From Glandiceps talaboti (taxonomy: Eukaryota > Hemichordata > Enteropneusta > Spengelidae), in NCBI RefSeq assembly GCF_964340395.1, contig NC_135566.1, positions 19,895,797 through 19,959,796 of the forward strand: DNA of 64,000 nucleotides, given 5' to 3'. The first letter of the stretch is position 1; the number at the start of each line of letters is the position of its first letter. The position numbers were made by a program, and so were the translations under genes. The notes under the pieces are model-generated. The model was not told where the DNA came from, did not search any database, and was given only the letters and a program-made list of their open reading frames with translations. Shown here one piece after another: positions 1-12,300 of the stretch.

Positions 1-2008
1 GGTTAGTTGACACCATGGGGGTAACAACTTGATTGACTTACTTTGGGTTAGTTGACACCATGGGGGTAACAACTTGATTGACTTACTTTGGGTTAGTTGA
101 CACCATGGGGGTAACAACTTGATTGACTTACTTTGGGTTAGTTGACACCATGGGGGTAACAACTTGATTGACTTACTTTGGGTTAGTTGACACCATGGGG
201 GTAACAACTTGATTGACTTACTGTGGGTTAGTTAAGACCGTGGGGGTAATGACTTGATTGACTTACTGTGGGTTAGTTGACACCATCAGGGTAACGACTT
301 GATTGACTTACTGTGGGTTAGTTGACACCATCAGGGTAACGACTTGATTGACTTACTGTGGGTTAGTTGACACCATGGGGGTAACAACTTGAATGACTTA
401 CTGTGGGTTAGTTGACACCATGGGGGTAACAACTTGATTGACTTACTGTGGGTTAGTTGACACCATGGGGGTAACGACTTGATTGACTTACTGTGGGTTA
501 GTTGACACCATGGGGGTAACAACTCAATTGACTTACTGTGGGTTAGTTGACACCATGGGGGTAACGACTTGATTGACTTACTGTGGGTTAGTTGACACCA
601 TGAGGGTAACAACTTGATTGACTTACTGTGGGTTAGTTGACACCATGAGGGTAACAACTTGATTGACTTATTGTGGGTTAGTTGACACCATGGGGGTAAC
701 AACTTGATTGACTTATTGTGGGTTAGTTGACACCATGGGGGTAACAACTTGATTGACTTATTGTGGGTTAGTTGACACCATGGGGGTAACAACTTGATTG
801 ACTTACTTTGGGTTAGTTGACACCATGAGGGTAACAACTTGATTGACTTACTGTGGGTTAGTTGACACCATGGGGGTAACAACTTGATTGACTTACTGTG
901 GGTTAGTTGACACCATGGGGGTAACAACTTGATTGACTTACTTTGGGTTAGTTGACACCATGGGGGTAACAACTTGATTGACTTACTTTGGGTTAGTTGA
1001 CACCATGGGGGTAACAACTTGATTGACTTACTTTGGGTTAGTTGACACCATGGGGGTAACAACTTGATTGACTTACTTTGGGTTAGTTGACACCATGGGG
1101 GTAACAACTTGATTGACTTACTGTGGGTTAGTTAAGACCGTGGGGGTAACGACTTGATTGACTTACTGTGGGTTAGTTGACACCATCAGGGTAACGACTT
1201 GATTGACTTACTGTGGGTTAGTTGACACCATCAGGGTAACGACTTGATTGACTTACTGTGGGTTAGTTGACACCATGGGGGTAACAACTTGAATGACTTA
1301 CTGTGGGTTAGTTGACACCATGGGGGTAACAACTTGATTGACTTACTGTGGGTTAGTTGACACCATGGGGGTAACAACTTGATTGACTTACTGTGAGTTA
1401 GTTGACACCATGGGGGTAACAACTCAATTGACTTACTGTGGGTTAGTTGACACCATGGGGGTAACGACTTGATTGACTTACTGTGGGTTAGTTGACACCG
1501 TGAGGGTAACAACTTGATTGACTTACTGTGAGTTAGTTGACACCATGGGGGTAACAACTTAATTGACTTACTGTGGGTTAGTTGACACCGTGAGGGTAAC
1601 AACTTGATTGACTTACTGTGAGTTAGTTGACACCATGAGGGTAACAACTTGATTGACTTACTGTGGGTTAGTTGACACCATGGGGGTAACAACTTAATTG
1701 ACTTACTGTGGGTTAGTTGACACCGTGAGGGTAACAACTTGATTGACTTACTGTGAGTTAGTTGACACCATGGGGGTAACAACTTAATTGACTTACTGTG
1801 GGTTAGTTGACACCGTGAGGGTAACAACTTGATTGACTTACTTTGGGTTAGTTGACACCATGAGGGTAACAACTTGATTGACTTACTGTGGGTTAGTTGA
1901 CACCATGGGGGTAATGACTTGATTGACTTACTGTGGGTTAGCTGACACCATGGGGGTAACAACTTGATTGACTTACTGTGGGTTAGTTGAGACCATGGGG
2001 GTAACGAC
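1..2008. repeat. 45-bp minisatellite array (about 44 copies)
   Basis: A head-to-tail array with a 45-bp unit that begins GGTTAGTTGACACCATGGGG. Copies differ by point changes only. It continues past the left edge of the window. Variant copies (GTTAAGACC at 232 and 1132, GAATGACTTA near 391 and 1291, AACTCAATTG near 521 and 1421) recur exactly 900 bp apart, so about 20 units were duplicated as a block. The unit is a multiple of three, which keeps long antisense frames open; these are not genes. By gene structure the array lies in the RUSF1 intron after coding exon 6. Confidence 0.98.
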
Positions 2009-2848
2009 AAGTCCACAAATTAATCCCATCAAATTCACCATTGTTTCCTAATAACACAAGTATACACAAATGAAAACGATAAAATCTTTGCTAGGTTGTC
2101 CCATGTCAGGCCATGCTTTTCCTCAATTGACAGGTAATACTTTAGTGCCACTGTGACAGTTGATAACATAACAGTATTGATCTATAGATACAAAACAGTG
2201 AGATCACACCTATTTACTTGTACAGACATTTTTACAGATTCAAAATACATGTACATCTACATAATGGAGAGTACTGTAACACAAGAAAGCCAACATGTTT
2301 ACAAAATCTGCCATCAAGTGCAGTATTCCTTTCATTTTTAATACCTGCACTGAAAGTATAAGCCGATGTTTTCATGCCCATCTATAAGCTGTGACCCTAG
2401 GTGACCTTAGGTAATTAGCATATGTCCAATATGGTATATTTACAATACTGTATGTAAATGTCAGGTCATATCCAAACTACCAACTGTTCAGCCATTTTTA
2501 ACGGGGCAACATACTAGGGCACCCCGATTACATTTTCTGTTCAGAAAGAGAAATAAATTATGAGTTCATGTGTCTAACAATACTTTGAATACCCAAAGCC
2601 TCTTAAAGTTAAAGGCCAATGTCAGATTGGAAGCAAAAAACAATCGTCTGACAGAGCTATAGAAAGAGTTAATTCTGAACAAAAGTATGGTTCTATTTAA
2701 TCCTCAATGCATGTACATGTGTAGCTGCAAGGATAAGACTGTAATAATTATATGTAGTCTGTGGGATTCAAACATTGGGGTTTAAATCATAAAGGCAGAT
2801 GAAAAAAGTTTGCTTAAAATGCACTAAATGACAAATATTGTCACTGAC
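2009..2848. other. RUSF1 intron 6 sequence, no recognised feature
   Basis: Unique AT-rich sequence between the 45-bp array and RUSF1 coding exon 6. I looked on the minus strand for the next conserved RUSF1 block (the human segment beginning ETLVNLAG) and did not find it, so the following exon must lie left of the window. Confidence 0.6.
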
Positions 2849-5800
2849 CTGGCTCCCATCTTTAGCCGATACATCAGCCATGTTGTTTCTTCTTGCTTGG
2901 TGCATTGTTAAGGCTGCCCTAGTGGCACCTCCTGCCACACCTACCAGAGACTGTACAAAGGAAACAAACAGATTCATGTAAGTTTTATCAGGTGTTGATT
3001 TATCAAAACAAAATATTGAAAATTGAGAATGTGCAATAAAAACGCTGAAGATCACACATAATTAAATGAGCACTGATTGTTCATACCATGCTGAGTGATG
3101 CATTTCTCATCATGATGACATCATTTTCAATTACTTGAATGTGAATGCCAGTGGAGACATTTTCATAAACTTTGGGTTCTAGAGAGTCATTTTATGACCT
3201 CCACTGAACAATGAATGAGAAACAAGTTTGAAGTTGTTGTTTCCTTGGCAATCATGTGTAAAGTGAATGTAAAATCATGAACCTGACTCTCAAGAACCCA
3301 GTTCATAAAAATACCTTAAAGTTTATTTCCTGCAGTGCTGTTTCCCTTCAATGAAAAGTGGTGTAATACTCAGAACGTTTGCTCACTTGTTTAAAATGAT
3401 TTAATTATTTAGTAACAGTACTCTGAACAAGTCATACTTAAATCTGCATTAGCTGCAACTGGAACATTTTTTCATCAAATAATCAAAGATATATTCACTT
3501 AAAAATGGCCAGTTACTTTAATAAAGATATCATATCTGTTAATTAGTGGTCAATATTATCTGTAGGTAGTGTAGTGGCAAGTTTAAATCTTCAGTCAAAG
3601 CTTGGTTTTAAATTTGTCATCATGTTAAAACTGTACAAGTTGTAACTGGAGTATCATTTTTTGATCAGACAACCACAATGTATTCACAAACTTACCAATC
3701 ATTTGATTGTACATGTTAATCAGTGGTCAATACTATCATAAGGAGTACAGAAACAGATTGATTGCCGTTGAGGGCGCTAATTTTTGGGTGACGACCCAAA
3801 AATCAAGTTGATTTGATTTACAGTCTAAAACAACGACAACAAAATATATTTACCCATAGGTGATGCGATAGTGTTCACATTATACGATATTACAAGTATT
3901 ATTGTACAACAAATCATTTTCAAGAAAACATTCCAGTTGCAGCTAGTGCAGCTTTAAGATTGAGTACCTTGCCAAAATAATGTCAGTATTTTGTACAATC
4001 TATACTCACCTTACACAAACCAGAGAAGCAGGCGATAAATCTAAAGTATTGTGATGGGAAGAGAGGTGATGAGAGTTCTACACACAAAGCAAAGTCATTC
4101 AAAATATCAGCAAAGAGCCGCCATCTTTTACAATCACTGTCTAGACTTGTCCTATAAGAAAAGAATGAAAGAATGAAAGAATGAAAGAATGAGGGCATAA
4201 CTGTATTGATTTATAAAGAGAAAGACCAAATGTTTAGCACAAAAATCATACCTCAATTTCAAGAACTTTGATTAGCAAAAAAAGGTACTGTTTATAAGAC
4301 TTTACTAACCCTTGCATCCATGCAAACAGTATTCGACCAACCATGCCAGTGCCATCTAGAAATAACAGGAAATAAATGCTATGAAGTGGAGACTATGTCC
4401 ACACTTTCAGCCATTTAATTTCAGAAATTTTATAATAGGCAAAAAAATAATAATGTGGTTCTGATAATGGGCAATTTTCAAATATTACATGTAGGTATGC
4501 TTTTTCTTTGGTCTTGTTCAGGTTAGGTTTTCTGTTGTTTATCTAGAGCCCTTCCATATGGTCATTGCATTATGGGTCGTTTTCTATCAGATATACAGCT
4601 GTGACATATTGGCAATACAGTTTTATATCATTTTTAAAGTTGATGTCAATTTCAGCATCCTCATCACCACAGTGGGCACACACATCCTATGTGACTGCCA
4701 TAGTATGGCATTTCTACAGACATGGCAGGTTAGGTTAGGTCTCAGTGGCATATTACTTGAATATAATTATGCAATGTGTATGGTTGTAATTTTTACCCTA
4801 ACATGGTGGGTGGTCTTCAAAGGATCTGTTCAAATGTTCTGTTCATATTTACAGAGGTCAACAGAGACTTCTCATTGACGTAATCACACTTTCTGTACTA
4901 TACACAGAAGACATTGTGTAGTATGCTGTATTTCACCATGTTGTTTTGATCACATGAGGCAATAACGTCTTCAAATCTCACTATTTCTTGCGCGACTTTG
5001 CACATTTTTTCTATTTTGTCAAATCACTTGCCTTTTAGAATCCATGTAATTGTTGCTGCTACAGGTGTTGCTGTTTCATCACCAACACCAACTCCTTTCA
5101 ACATTGCTTGGGTTGCCAGGGTTCCTGTTAGATAACTGCAGAATGCCTGACACACAAAATACAGAGAAAACATACATTTGTATACATAATTATGTTTATG
5201 TTTGTAAATATGTTTATCAGGTTGGTAAAACATAGTAATACATGTAAATAATTCCTGTTATAGAAATGATGGGATCAACATGTCATCAACAAATCTTAAA
5301 CTCCATACAATGTACCACTAAGAACATTCCCTACCAAATTTCAGACCAATCTGCCCAGTAGTGGTTGAGTTTACGTTATTACCAAAATGATATTTTTTTT
5401 ACCCAATCACACATCTGTGATGAAATTATTTTGCTTTGAACAATTTCCCAACTACATTTGTAGACACCAAAGGAAACATCCCCACCAAATATCAAAACAA
5501 TTGGCCCAGTGGTTTTTGAGTTTAAGTCATAGATGTACACCCACCCACACACACACCATACCATGACACGGCACCATGCCATAAGCACTACTGAACATCA
5601 GTTCAGTTGTGCTAAAAATAATATTAGAAATCTGGAAAATCACGAGATCAAAATTAATTATTCGTCCCGTTTCCTGTGATATCATTGTTTGCAATGATAA
5701 AAAGTAACATAAAGTATATTTACCTGTACTGTATCCCATAATTGGTAAGTTAGGTAGTCTTCACTAACACTTGCTGGATAACCTTGTGGGAGGAATACAG

Positions 5801-7548
5801 ACTAAAGTGGGGGAAAGGAAGTGATATCAATAGTCATTGATAAATTTGACATGAGTTGTAAACTTCAAAGACTTCATACACATGTTGATTATCTTATTTA
5901 CTTGTGTATACAGTAGTTTTAAACTGTCTATAAAGGCCAGGGATTCAATCCCAGGTTCTTGCATTAGTGTGTGTTCTCTTACATGTATCAGTGAAACCAT
6001 GATGAGTACATTGGATTATTGAATACATGTAATGTAAATACAGCTCTGCCTTGCAACTGTTTTAAATTTTAACCCTCTGAACTGGGTCTTGAAAAAACAC
6101 CAACAAGCTGGGTATACCAATCATGTAACTACATTCGTACATGTAGTATGTACATGTTTACATAAATACATCATACCATTTGGGTCACCTACAATCATGC
6201 AAGAAATGACAATAAATTGAGTGAGCAACCCATTACATTAATAATTTCTCCCAAGAGAGCCTTGGTATCCTTACAATTATAAAAGAGTTGTTGTAATGTT
6301 TCCGGTTCCACAAAGACTTGTCAAGTATTTTGTTAAAAATGTTGTTGGATTAAAATGATGAAGCTGTTGAGTATATGTAGGAGTGTGAATTGGCATTCCT
6401 TTGACTTACTATCAATAGATACAATGTACTTTAAAACTAAACTCATAGATTTTCTTCCAATCTAGAGTTCAGTATACTAGTAAAGTTGAGATATTTCAAG
6501 GGTATCCTCAGATTATGGCTTGACAATTTTATTCTCTAAAAGTTACTCTTTAAATCTGCCTTTGAAAATGACTCAAACAAAATTCTTTAATTGCTAAAAT
6601 TAATGTAAATTTCCTTGGTTGAATGCAAAGGTTGCTTAGCTTTTAAAAAGTTTGGGATAGACTTTTAAATTAGTTTTACCAGACTCTTTTGTTTCAAAAT
6701 TTGACATGAAACTATCGACTGACCATGAAAAAGATCAGAAACAAAAGAAATACCTACCTCCTGGAATTTGCCATAGAAAACTGAACTCCTACCAACTAAT
6801 ATGGTTTTTAATATTCAAAATTAATTGATCATGATCACCTAAATTATTGCTATCAGAGTAAGAGTTCAGTTTCATGAAATTTTTCAAAGTTACGTGTACA
6901 TACACTCAAAATTGTAAGTTTGTTTATTTGCTACACACATCAGAGTAGGTTAGAACACAGCAGTAAATTCCTTTAGTGCAGCTGCTTGACTTCTAAACTT
7001 ACTTTTAAATAGTGACCAAAGATTGCCACTGAGGGCGCTAGCCTGAAAGGTGATCATCTAAAGGCAACTCCAAAGCTGCATATATCCAAGGTCTTTACAA
7101 CAAGACTACAATGTATTATTCCCTTCTATATTTCTTGTACTTAGCAGCAAAAGGTAAAATTTAATCCATGTGCTAATGTAAAAATGTAAGAACCTGGGAT
7201 TGAATCTCTGGTCTTTATAGCCTGTTTAAAACTTATGGTAATACTTAAATGGTAATACACCTATCTCATAGATTACCATGTATAAATGTATGTTGTAGTA
7301 CTGGACAACAGAGATATTTAGTCACAAACTAAATTATTTTGTATCTTTTACAGTTTTGCTTATTTCCCCTTTAATCCTTTTCTTGGCAGTTTTCTCACTT
7401 GTAAAAATTCTTGACATAAAATATAAAATGCTGTGATACAAAAAAGAAATTGTGTGAATTTTTCTGATGCATCATAACTAATGTCAACAGACATTTATAC
7501 TCAGACTTCGTTATAAAAGTGTGCACATAAATAAGTAAATAAATAAAT

Positions 7549-7605
<57 letters not shown>

Positions 7606-8103
7606 GAGAGACAGACAGACAGACAGACATGTACAGATAGATACAAAAGATAACCACTAAATGATATATACATTTAGATAAACAAATAATAAATACAGCT
7701 GAATCATATTCCAAAAGGTACTTTTGAAAGCATATCATATGTTTAAATTATGGTGTAAAACAAATTGACAAGCCGTGTAAATAAACAAAGTCAGAATGCA
7801 TATGGACAGGTACAAATGTATACTAGGTATAGGGATATATAAACTAAATAAAACATATATTCTGGCATGATAACCATTTTCATTTCATTAATTTGAATGT
7901 TGTCAACGTTCAGAAATGACCACGTGGTACGAACAACATGTAAACAATAACAAACATCTATCTCTTACCCGGAAGAACTGAGATACGGAAGAGAATCTCC
8001 TGTGTTTATCAGTAACCTTGTGAATTTGACCGTCGCGTTCTCTTTTATAGAACACTGGGCTATTCTGTGAGCCGTAAACCTCCTCACAAATGATATTGTC
8101 CAT
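2849..8103 (-). CDS. RUSF1: RUSF1, RUS family member 1 (DUF647), 5' six coding exons; partial
   Basis: Orthologue of human RUSF1 (C16orf58), a DUF647/RUS-family protein whose plant relatives act in UV-B and auxin responses; its biochemical role in animals is unsettled. Coding exons on the minus strand: 7969-8103, 5724-5801, 5032-5146, 4310-4355, 4010-4151, 2849-2950. Lengths give a continuous frame of 206 codons. Diagnostic blocks are VFLPQGYPASVSEDYL with YQLWDTVQ (exon 2), GTLATQAM and GVGVG (exon 3), CKRWRLFADILND (exon 5) and VAGGATRAALTMHQARRNNM (exon 6), nearly identical to human as I remember it. The start at 8103 has an ideal ACCATGG context; an in-frame ATG at 8115 would add four residues. 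Human RUSF1 has about 468 residues, so the C-terminal half lies left of the window. Intron 3 uses a GC donor. Confidence 0.95.
3420..3960 (-). repeat. Interspersed repeat family A, internally tandem copy
   Basis: Read on the minus strand this stretch matches sequence at 23262-23760 and 57600-58010: a GCTGCACTAGCTGCAACTGG-type start, a CATCACCTATGGGT block, a block with CACCC and GCGCCCTCAACGGCAATC, then one or two units of roughly 180 bp containing TTGACCACTAATTAACA and TGTGGTTGTCTGATCAAAAA. There is no coding capacity. It sits in the RUSF1 intron between coding exons 6 and 5. Confidence 0.75.
5032..5146 (-). CDS. RUSF1: RUSF1 coding exon 3, followed by a GC-AG intron
   Basis: Encodes 38 codons plus one base, beginning AFCSYLTGTLATQAM. 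The acceptor is TGTGTCAG. The donor reads AAAAG|GCAAGT, a near-perfect consensus apart from GC for GT. Joining G to the next exon (AT GGC ACT GGC ATG) restores Lys-Asp-Gly-Thr-Gly-Met, matching human K-D-S-T-G-M, so the GC donor is supported by frame and homology. Confidence 0.9.
5370..5525 (-). repeat. Interspersed repeat family B, copy 1
   Basis: The reverse complement shares long runs with 28705-28900, including a TGATATTTGGTGGG block, AGTTGGGAAATTGTTCAAA, an ACAGATGTGTGATTGGG block and a GGCAGATTGGTCTGAAATT block. It is non-coding and lies in a RUSF1 intron. Confidence 0.75.
5810..7550. other. RUSF1 intron 1, mostly unremarkable
   Basis: Intron 1 runs 5802-7968. A degenerate piece of repeat family A occurs near 6955-7095 (minus strand; GCCACTGAGGGCGCTAGCC at about 7026). 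Otherwise I see only AT-rich unique sequence. Confidence 0.6.
7551..7629. repeat. (AGAC)n tetranucleotide microsatellite
   Basis: About 20 copies of AGAC with one AGAGAGAG interruption. The antisense frames that read Cys-Leu-Ser-Val repeats are by-products of it. Confidence 0.97.
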
Positions 8104-9373
8104 GGTGTATTTCATGAATGAAATTTACAGCTGGCTGCGCTTCATGAATATCCCGCCATCTTGGGTAGGGAATGACGGGAAAGAAATCAGACCCTCCAAC
8201 CCAAGCTAAATTTGTGAGCTCGCGCCATCGATAGTGCAACGCAGATTTTGCTTTACTCTTGGAAATTTCATAGATTTCTGATCATGTTACAAGCATTTTA
8301 ATTATGATATAAGCAGTATATTTGAATACATTATAATTACTTTAAAAAGAGCGACAGTTTATGATATTTGCTCATATATTGAAAACTTATTTTGAGTAAC
8401 TTAAAGAGTCATAGAACAAAGGTCATAACTGATGAAAAGCGGTTCATTTCAACTGAAACGTTGAATGTGAAAAGTTTATCGACTTGTGACGAAATTATTG
8501 ATTTTTCTTGTCTACAGAGTGCATCTAATACAAGATTTAAACGTCTACTGAAATGTAAAGATAGTGTGTTGTGCAGTCCAGAGGTATATATTTGAAATTA
8601 TTGTAAGTATCGCAAGGAAAGAGTTGTAAAAATTGTAAGTCGTGTGTGTTTCTGAAGTGTACTGTCAACTCGCGGGTCTGGGATATAGCTTTATTAATAG
8701 CGCGTAGTTCAGTTGTATGTTATTTCTCACAGCCATCTGAATGAGTGTAACCCCGATTGAGATCATTCAATATTGTTTCTTTTACTATTGCAGTTTTAAT
8801 TTGCCAACATTTTCATGTTCTTTGCTCAGATTGGTCTCAGAAACAACACAGACCAAATTTCCCATATGTTCGAATCTAAAAAGTGACCCGCCGATCTAAA
8901 TGTACATAACATGTCTCAGGCCTCGCCTTCCGTTTGAACTATTAGGATGACATAACGGTACATTGAGGTACTAGACGTTGTTGTATATATGCCGATTGAC
9001 ATTGGCTGTGTATCCCACGCATGGGACTTGCATGTCCTGGACGTTGTGTAACTGTAAGGGATTTCATGCTTGCGTTCGCAATCGTGTGGATTTGTGGCAT
9101 GCCATCCTTCCTGGACATTATTGTCTAGTTGAGGACAATTAGAACTCAACTTTACTTGTACTAGCAATTTCAAAATCTGTAAACTAAATTGGAACTTTCC
9201 AAATTCTTAAAAATATATTTACAATGTATGTACATTTACATCATCAAACTTTGATAAGAGATACATTTGTACACGTAGTCACAATAAGGTAGATCTACAT
9301 ATACATGTACTCTGTGATGTCCAAAATAGACACAAGTTAGTAACTTACATTTATGTATTCATTGCATTTACAG
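8104..9373. promoter_or_regulatory. Head-to-head intergenic region between RUSF1 and the PRR14-like gene
   Basis: RUSF1 reads left from 8103 and the PRR14-like coding sequence reads right from 9395, so this 1.3 kb must hold both 5' ends. Its left part is relatively CpG-rich for the window. CGCCATCTTGG at 8155-8165 is a good match to the YY1 motif on the minus strand (AAGATGGCGG), a usual position just downstream of TATA-less starts. A non-coding first exon of the plus-strand gene should lie here; plausible donors are AG|GTATAT at about 8583 and T|GTAAGT at about 8635, but I cannot choose. The acceptor is TTTACAG ending at 9373. Confidence 0.55.
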
Positions 9374-9381
9374 AGAGACCT

Positions 9382-9393
9382 ATGCTAATCTAA
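9382..9393 (+). other. Three-codon upstream ORF ending one base before the main start
   Basis: ATG CTA ATC TAA occupies 9382-9393 within the 5' UTR part of the exon; the main ATG begins at 9395. Such a minimal uORF abutting the start is a possible translation-reinitiation control. Its use depends on the transcript starting upstream. Confidence 0.5.
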
Positions 9394-9394
9394 A

Positions 9395-12300
9395 ATGTCA
9401 TCCAAATCAGAACACAGAGAAGCAGAATTGAGACGAAGTCAGCGGAAACCAAAGCTGAAACAAGAACTTCGGGACTTTTTAAACCAAAGTCCACGGAAAG
9501 CAGCAAAGCTGAATAAGGTGGATGACATCCATGCAGTTAGCTTTATGCAGGATGATGAAGAAGAGTGTACTGATGCTGGTGATGCGGGAGAGAACAATAA
9601 CAACGGGAACAGTCAATCTGTTATGGAAAACCCCAAAGGTAAAGATACATGTACATGTACAACCAAAAGTGCACATATACTTCATCTCTCCTTGTGAATT
9701 GTTAGCAATAAGAGGGTCAGGTTTATGTGGTAATAAAAATGTATCAACTACAAATTTGCTGAAACTTGCAAAATATTGTTAGAAGTGTGCCCTTTGGTAT
9801 TGGTTTGTTCTTTATGTGAGCTCAAACAAGTGAAAACCTGTCGTATATGAGTGAGTTTGTAAAAACATGGTGTTTAAAATCTTAGTGACAAGCTTCTAAT
9901 GATGTTATCTGCAAGTGCGCACATTTTTATGACATCAAATTTTTCTTTTCATGTGGATGACATTTCATTATTTGTTTCTGAAGTGTCATTTCATGAGTTT
10001 ACATTGTGCAATAACTTGTGATTTCAGAGAAACATCAATTTGATCTTGCGCTTTACATTTTTTGTATCTTTGTTGTGGGCCATTGAGTGATTGGAGTCAG
10101 CTGAAATAATGTACATGTATTCATGGTTGCGCAATTAATATTCATGACTCCGGGGGGCTTATTCCCTTCAGTGTAAAACATCTCTCATGTATGTTCATTG
10201 TATGAATATTCATTGCTATATTTGTGTTTTCCCAACATCCAGTTTCATTGTGCCAATAATGCAAGAATCCAAAGTTGAGTGCACAAAATGTATTGAATTG
10301 TTGAGTAGATAATTACTACCAAAATTAAGAGTGTGGTGTTTCACTTATGGGAACATACATGTAATGTTTTTTACGTCGCATGATTTTTTGTTAAGAATTA
10401 CACACACAAAATACAGACACTGATACTGACATCACACATATAAAATACAGACACTGATACTGACATCACACACAAAATACAGTCACTGATACTGACATCA
10501 CACATATAAAATACAGACACTGATACTGACATCACACATACAAAATACAGACACTGATACTGATACTGACATCACACATACAAAATACAGACACTGATAC
10601 TGACATCACACATATAAAAGACAGACACTGATACTGACATCACACACACAAAATACAGACACTGATACTGACATCACACATATAAAAGACAGACACTGAT
10701 ACTGACATCACACATACAAAATACAGACACTGACACTGACATCACACATACAAAATACAGACACTGATACTGACATCACACATATAAAATACAGACACTG
10801 ATACTGACATCACACACACACAAAATACAGACACTGATACTGATACTGACATCACACATACAAAATACAGACATTAATACTGACATCACACAAAATACAG
10901 ACATTGATACTGACATCACACAAAATACAGACACTGATACTGACATCACACATACAAAATACAGACACTGATACTGACATCACACATACAAAATACAGAC
11001 ACATACTGACATCACACATACAAAATACAGACATTGATACTGACATCACACATACAAAATACAGACATTGATACTGACATCACACATACAAAATACAGAC
11101 ATTGATACTGACATCACACATACAAAATACAGACACTGATACTGACATCACACAAAATACAGACACTGATACTGACATCACACACACAAAATACAGACAC
11201 TGATACTGACTTCACACATACAAAATACAGACACTCATACTGACATCACACACACAAAATACAGACAGTGATACTGACTTCACACATACAAAATACAGAC
11301 ACCGATACTGACATCAGACATACAAAATACAGACATTGATACTGACATCACACAAAATACAGACACTGATACTGACATCACACATACAAAATACAGACAC
11401 TGATACTGACATCACACATACAAAATACAGACACTGATACTGACATCACACATACAAAATACAGACACCGATACTGACATCACACATACAAAATACAGAC
11501 ATTGACATCAGACAAGAAATACAGACACTGAGCAGTGATACTGACATCACACACATAAAATAATACATTTTTATCTTACTGTGAACACAAATGAACAGTT
11601 TTGTGTTTGACTTTGAATCTTCTTTGTCTCATCTGACAGTGGTGTTAATTCAGTTTCATCTAATATTTCTACAGGTTTAAGCAATGGAAAATTCACAACT
11701 GTAGCCCTAGTACACGATGTTCCATATGTCACCCCGGTGTCCTCACCAGAATCATTGAAACCACTGGTAAGATTAATGTATTGACATCAAATGTTCACTT
11801 GAGGTATGTTTTGTACATGTACATGGATTTGATTACACACAAGTTTGTAACGTTTGTAGTGGATATCATAACCAGTACAATGGTGTACCATATACATGTA
11901 CAAAATGTACATGTGTGGTCCACAGTATTTGATGTGTGACCCATGCTGTAACTTGTTGCCATGGGTTTTAATACATGTACATGTACTACATGTATGTAGA
12001 TTTGTATATGCATGTTGGTAAAATCTACCTGATATGAATTTTCCAGGCACATGTAGATTGATCCCGCAACTGTACATGAAAATAAATACATGTGGATAAG
12101 AAATGAAACGTTCTGAGTAGCTAATATCTACTATAATATAGAGTGATTCTAATGAGGTTCCTACCAACATGATAGATAAATATAGGAAACATGATGTCAC
12201 TGTGCCTACATGTACATGTACATGTACATGTATGTTACTACATTGTAGCTACATGTACATGTAAATCAGCATTCTCCCCATTCTGCCAAGTTTGGCAGTT

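Noticed and set aside
331-2016. Two long minus-strand frames of a repeating LLPPWCQLTHSKSIK peptide
   Set aside because: They exist only because the 45-bp unit is divisible by three; copies drift with no sign of protein-level constraint and there is no start, splice or homology support.
4558-4878. 106-codon plus-strand frame in a RUSF1 intron
   Set aside because: Hydrophobic composition from T-rich intron DNA; no homology, and opposite to the well-supported RUSF1 exons.
7395-7738. Frames rich in Cys-Leu-Ser-Val
   Set aside because: Translation of the (AGAC)n microsatellite.
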